Part shown: positions 6,893-9,402 of the stretch, piece by piece
Layout of the letters: every line of letters begins with the position of its first letter
Numbering within the stretch: the stretch's first letter is position 1
DNA from: an uncultured Helicobacter sp.
GTDB lineage: Bacteria; Campylobacterota; Campylobacteria; Campylobacterales; Helicobacteraceae
Length of the DNA stretch: 9,402 bases
Direction of reading: 5' to 3'
NCBI GenBank assembly: GCA_944325475.1
Contig: CALVAF010000032.1
Location: 1 to 9,402 of the forward strand
Program-made: the position numbers and the translations under genes
Notes under the pieces: generated by a model
Told to the model about the DNA's origin: nothing
Database searches by the model: none
The model's input: only the letters and a program-made list of their open reading frames with translations

Positions 6893-8070
6893 ATGCCGAT
6901 AGAAAGTATAACAAATAAAACCCATTCTCACACGACCTTAATCTTTATCTTAAGCTTTGGTGTTTTTTCTATCCTAAGCACAGAGCTTGGTGCGATGGGA
7001 CTTATACCTATTTTTCAAACTTATTTTAATGTTTCAGCCTCTGAAGCGGGTTGGGCGGTGAGTATCTTTGCCTTAATGATAACTCTTTGTGCGCCCATTG
7101 TGCCACTTTTATGTGCAGGATTTAATCAAAAAAAGCTTATGCTTCTTTGCTTGGCTATCTTTAGTCTGACATCTTTGTTAGCTATCTTTGTAAGCTCTTT
7201 TTGGCAGCTTTTAGTGCTTCGTGGTATTATGGGAGTTTTTCATCCGATATATATATCGCCATAGCCCTTACTATCGCTGCAAAGTCTTCCTTAAACCCAA
7301 AAGACGCACCAAAAGAAGTAGCTAAAGTGTTTGTAGGAGTGTCTGCAGGTATGGTTTTGGGTGTGCCTATGGCAAGTTTTTTAGGAGGCAATCTCTCTTA
7401 CCAAGCCGCTCAAGGTTTTTTTGCCTTTTTAACAAGCATCACCTTTGTGCTAACTGTATTTTTTATCCCAAATATAAGCAAGAGAGATAAGCCTCATCTA
7501 AAAGAACAATTAAGCATACTAAAAACACCCCTACTTTGGCTAAGTATAGCCTTTGTCATCATCATACAAGCAGCAATATTTGGCTTTTATGGGTATTTAA
7601 GCGAATTCTTACATAAGGTTACGCAGCTAAATTTCACATATATATCCATAGTCTTAGCCATTTATGGCGGCACAAACATCATAGGCAATATCATAGCAGG
7701 AAAGACACTCAGCAAAAATGCCAACAAAAGCCTAATTTTCAACATACTTGCTATGTCTTTTTTGTATGTAGCCATCTTTATAGAAGCACAAAATGCTTTA
7801 CTCTTAAGCATGACTATCTTTGTGCTTGGAATTTTAGCTGGAATTTTAAATAATGGGGTGCATTTTATCATCACACATCCTTTTCCTAAACAAGCAGAAT
7901 TTACTAATGGAATTTTTATGTCAGAAGCAAATATAGGACTTAGCTTGGGTGCGATAATATGCGGCTATGTAGCGGATATGATAGATCTAAAGATGATTGC
8001 CATAAGCACGATTTTACTGATGATTTTAGGGCTTTTTATTTTGCTTATAAGGGCTAGGATAAGAGTGTGA
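6893..8070 (+). pseudogene. DHA1-type MFS efflux transporter, frame broken at an (AT)5 repeat
   Basis: Translation from ATG 6893 gives a sound MFS N-terminus for 121 residues: TELGAMGLIPIFQTYFNVSASEAGWAVSIFAL (30-61) with helices near 15-38, 54-73, 81-100 and the start of helix 4. It then stops at TAG 7262-7264. From about 7246 the next frame continues the same protein (IAIALTIAAKSS...VFVGVSAGMVLGVPMASFLGG) to TGA 8068-8070. Both halves join seamlessly as HPIYIAIALT if one AT unit is removed from 7247-7256, giving 391 residues, normal for this family (AraJ/YdhP/YtbD-like proton-driven exporters). The second frame has only a TTG near its start, so independent translation is unlikely. About 24 of 54 isoleucines use ATA, which points to a different origin from the neighbouring MFS gene. 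It may be a phase-variable gene in the off state, a decayed gene, or a sequencing error. Confidence 0.85.
7247..7256. repeat. (AT)5 dinucleotide repeat at the frameshift point
   Basis: Five AT units follow G7246 and precede CGCC. With five units the frame ends at TAG 7262; with four units the codons read CAT CCG ATA TAT ATC GCC and continue through the full transporter. The coincidence of the frame switch with the repeat is exact. Confidence 0.85.
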
Positions 8071-8127
8071 TTAGAAGTAATTACCACCACATAAACACAG
8101 CAAACATCATATCAAAACAAAAGCAAA

Positions 8128-8344
8128 GTAGAGGCAGCGCTAATGCCTCCTAGCAATCCAATCAAAATTCACCCCTCTTATCAAAACACCTACACAAGGG
8201 TAAAATGACAAAAATATAAAAAAGTCTAACACAAGTGATACCAAGATCACTAACACAAAGAGTATGCGTGAGAATTTCAACATTTCTGACTTTGAGCTAA
8301 GCGCTAGTGATATGATAAAATCGCTACTTTGTTATTCCAAATGA
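8128..8344 (+). pseudogene. Remnant of an aldo/keto reductase, C-terminal half
   Basis: Short segments matching the aldo/keto reductase family can be read in the right order but in all three frames. SNPIKIHPSYQ (frame of 8128) resembles the family's VNQIExHPxxQ. QKYKK (about 8209-8223) follows. LTQ-VIPRS (8226-8249) resembles the strand around VIPKS. SMRENFNISDFELSASDM (8261-8314) matches the NADPH-binding C-terminal RxxENxxxFDFELSxxDM. DKIATL (8314-8331) continues it after a one-base shift. At least two single-base deletions (near 8249 and 8314) and an internal deletion between QKYKK and VIPRS are needed. The N-terminal half with the catalytic Asp-Tyr-Lys-His residues is absent. The remnant begins within 60 bp of the MFS stop on the same strand, suggesting an old MFS-reductase operon. 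Confidence 0.75.
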
Positions 8345-8826
8345 CACGCAACATACAGAAACTTGGGGTATGGGCTAAAGTATTTTGTTAGCTTGATTCT
8401 TCACAGGGCTTAATCCATTATAGATTTCTAACCATAGAGCAACAACTTTTATCATCGCTGCTGGCACATGCAATTAAAAATAATCCTTGCTACCCTTGCT
8501 TGTGCCTTTAGCTTTGTCTTAATAACACTTGCAATTAAGGGCACACCCTTAAGAATGAAAGAGTAGGATTTTGATGTAACAGATTCTAAAAATATCTTGG
8601 TATAGTTTTGTAACGAATGCTCCTCACTTCTTTTTAAACTTTTAACTCTCTTTAGCTTTAATAATGGAGCTTTTTTGCTAAATTCCATTTCCTCATCCTT
8701 ATAAGCTAACTTCAAGCAAACGGCTAATTTTTAGCAAATCTCATTACTTCTTTAAATATAGGCAGCGTTTTAACAGCTAACAAAAAGTAAGCAAACTCAC
8801 AACAGCACTAATATCTTAAGATTTCT
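8345..8826. other. Decayed, gene-poor region
   Basis: No convincing intact gene is visible in these 482 bases. The plus strand has short fragments broken by stops. The minus strand has an open stretch (8452-8715) starting only at TTG and lacking a ribosome-binding site or recognisable motif, and a shorter open tail ending at 8724 (reading ...LPIFKEVMRFAKN). Small hairpins (GCTAA/TTAGC at 8723-8735) and the palindrome ATCTTAAGAT (8813-8822) have no T tract. It is best read as eroded accessory DNA separating the reductase remnant from the ADP-ribosyltransferase gene. Confidence 0.6.
8468..8605 (+). pseudogene. Possible remnant of a small exported protein
   Basis: ATG 8468 opens a 32-residue stretch beginning MQLKIILATLACAFSFVL, which looks like an N-terminal signal peptide (basic start, hydrophobic core, Ala/Cys). 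It stops at TAG 8564, but the same frame continues as DFDVTDSKNILV to a second TAG at 8603. SKNILV is reminiscent of the first strand of flavodoxin-type proteins, which is too short to assign. There is no ribosome-binding site. It may be a decayed secreted-protein gene or chance. Confidence 0.25.
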
Positions 8827-9402
8827 TTAATTTTGGGGCTTATTTGGCTGCTTGAGATTATCTATCAAAGGGTCTTTGCACTCTGTATTTACTACACACA
8901 CTTCTTGCATTTTACACACAAAACTCACCCTGCGTCTATCCTCTGAAATATGAACAGATTCTATTCTTAGCACCCTATCTCTTGGGAAAAGTAATTCATA
9001 TTGTGTAGGAAAGGCGGCAAGCTCTGGCATAGAAACAAACATTGCATCATTTAGCCTTGGCACTTTGAGGATAAGCTCCACAGGACGACTTTGAAACACA
9101 GAATTCTTTATAAGTGTGGTAGACATAAAGCCATAGTCCTTATAATGCTTTCCTACAAGGGTTACAAGATACCGCTCTGCTGCACCCTCTACAAATTTAC
9201 CATTCTTATACACATGCTCAAAGAAAAATTTAGAATTTATAAGCCTTGTGATAAAGCCTAACTTTTCATAGCGATAGGTTATGAGATTTTCAAAGATAAT
9301 AGTCTTTGAGAGGGCTTCATCAAGTTTCTTTACCTTTTCTTTTTGCTCCTGCGTAAGTGAATCTAGTGGCTCACCATCCCTAAGCTTATCATTTATCATA
9401 AA
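8827..9402 (-). CDS. ADP-ribosyltransferase domain protein, C-terminal part (5' end outside window)
   Basis: The minus-strand frame is open to the window edge (9400-9402 reads TTT). The ATG at 9397-9399 may be internal, because INDKLRDGEPLDSLT resembles the IN-x-x-LR segment that lies inside ART domains. Numbering from that Met, the expected R-S-E signature is present: Arg43 in ITYRYEKLG; the S-T-T strand in YGFMSTTL (Ser93-Thr94-Thr95); and Gln133-x-Glu135 in FPTQYELLFPRDRVLRI, with aromatic Phe130 three residues before the Gln as in ARTT loops. The family (ADPrib_exo_Tox-like) moves ADP-ribose from NAD to a target. Gln-x-Glu rather than Glu-x-Glu is known from C3-like enzymes modifying Asn or Cys, so arginine specificity is less likely; this is inference. 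The missing N-terminus could make it a secreted toxin, a polymorphic toxin, or a phage head protein with an ART tail. No immunity gene is visible downstream. ATA codons are frequent, as in the second MFS gene. Confidence 0.75.
   Translation of the reverse strand, partial: FMINDKLRDGEPLDSLTQEQKEKVKKLDEALSKTIIFENLITYRYEKLGFITRLINSKFFFEHVYKNGKFVEGAAERYLVTLVGKHYKDYGFMSTTLIKNSVFQSRPVELILKVPRLNDAMFVSMPELAAFPTQYELLFPRDRVLRIESVHISEDRRRVSFVCKMQEVCVVNTECKDPLIDNLKQPNKPQN

Noticed and set aside
7201..8070. Independent gene for the second MFS half
   Set aside because: There is only a TTG start with no Shine-Dalgarno sequence, and the protein begins mid-helix; it is the continuation of the gene starting at 6893.
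8452..8715. Minus-strand open frame of 87 codons
   Set aside because: It begins at TTG with no ribosome-binding site, shows no recognisable domain, and overlaps a plus-strand stretch that looks more like a former signal peptide. Kept only as part of the decayed region.
8723..8735. GCTAA/TTAGC hairpin as a terminator
   Set aside because: The stem is only 5 bp, AT-rich, and lacks a following T tract on either strand.
1..9402. CRISPR array, tRNA, rRNA, insertion sequence or attachment site
   Set aside because: No regularly spaced repeats, cloverleaf sequences, transposase motifs or long terminal inverted repeats were seen on reading both strands.

Overview
The window is AT-rich chromosomal DNA, most likely from a Helicobacter (Campylobacterota), probably an enterohepatic-type species. 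The evidence is the long-form EF-Ts C-terminus, the gene order tsf - ABC ATPase - fliR (which I recall also from Campylobacter jejuni), heavy use of GATTCT/AGAATC words, and simple-sequence repeats of the kind used for phase variation in this group. The species cannot be fixed from the sequence alone.

Bases 1-5330 look like conserved core genome. A compact plus-strand block holds the C-terminal two thirds of tsf, a LolD/FtsE-like ABC ATPase with no permease beside it, and fliR, with gaps of 2 and 7 nt. It meets a two-gene minus-strand operon end to end: a TPR protein with a C-terminal GT9-like (heptosyltransferase-fold) domain, then rmuC, joined by a TAATG stop/start overlap. fliR and rmuC overlap by 20 nt at their 3' ends, and an 8-bp hairpin lies in the overlap zone.

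Bases 5330-8070 carry drug-efflux-type transporters. A divergent intergenic region leads to an intact Bcr/CflA-family MFS gene. A 172-bp spacer follows, holding a palindrome, two putative promoters and an 11-base C tract that abuts a TTGACT -35 box. The next gene is an unrelated DHA1-type MFS gene whose frame breaks exactly at an (AT)5 repeat; removing one AT unit restores a 391-residue transporter. This second gene uses ATA for about 44% of its isoleucines, against about 6% in the first, so it was probably acquired separately.

Bases 8071-8826 are eroding DNA. Fragments of an aldo/keto reductase can be read in all three plus-strand frames with no intact gene, followed by a possible signal-peptide remnant with in-frame stops. 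Bases 8827-9402 (minus strand) hold the C-terminal part of a protein with the R / STT / QxE pattern of an ADP-ribosyltransferase (ADPrib_exo_Tox-like) domain; it runs off the window edge.

The most interesting points are the doubly repeat-controlled efflux gene (poly-C promoter plus AT-repeat reading frame), the truncated ADP-ribosyltransferase, and the MFS-plus-reductase remnant. Nothing here is proven to be a new system.
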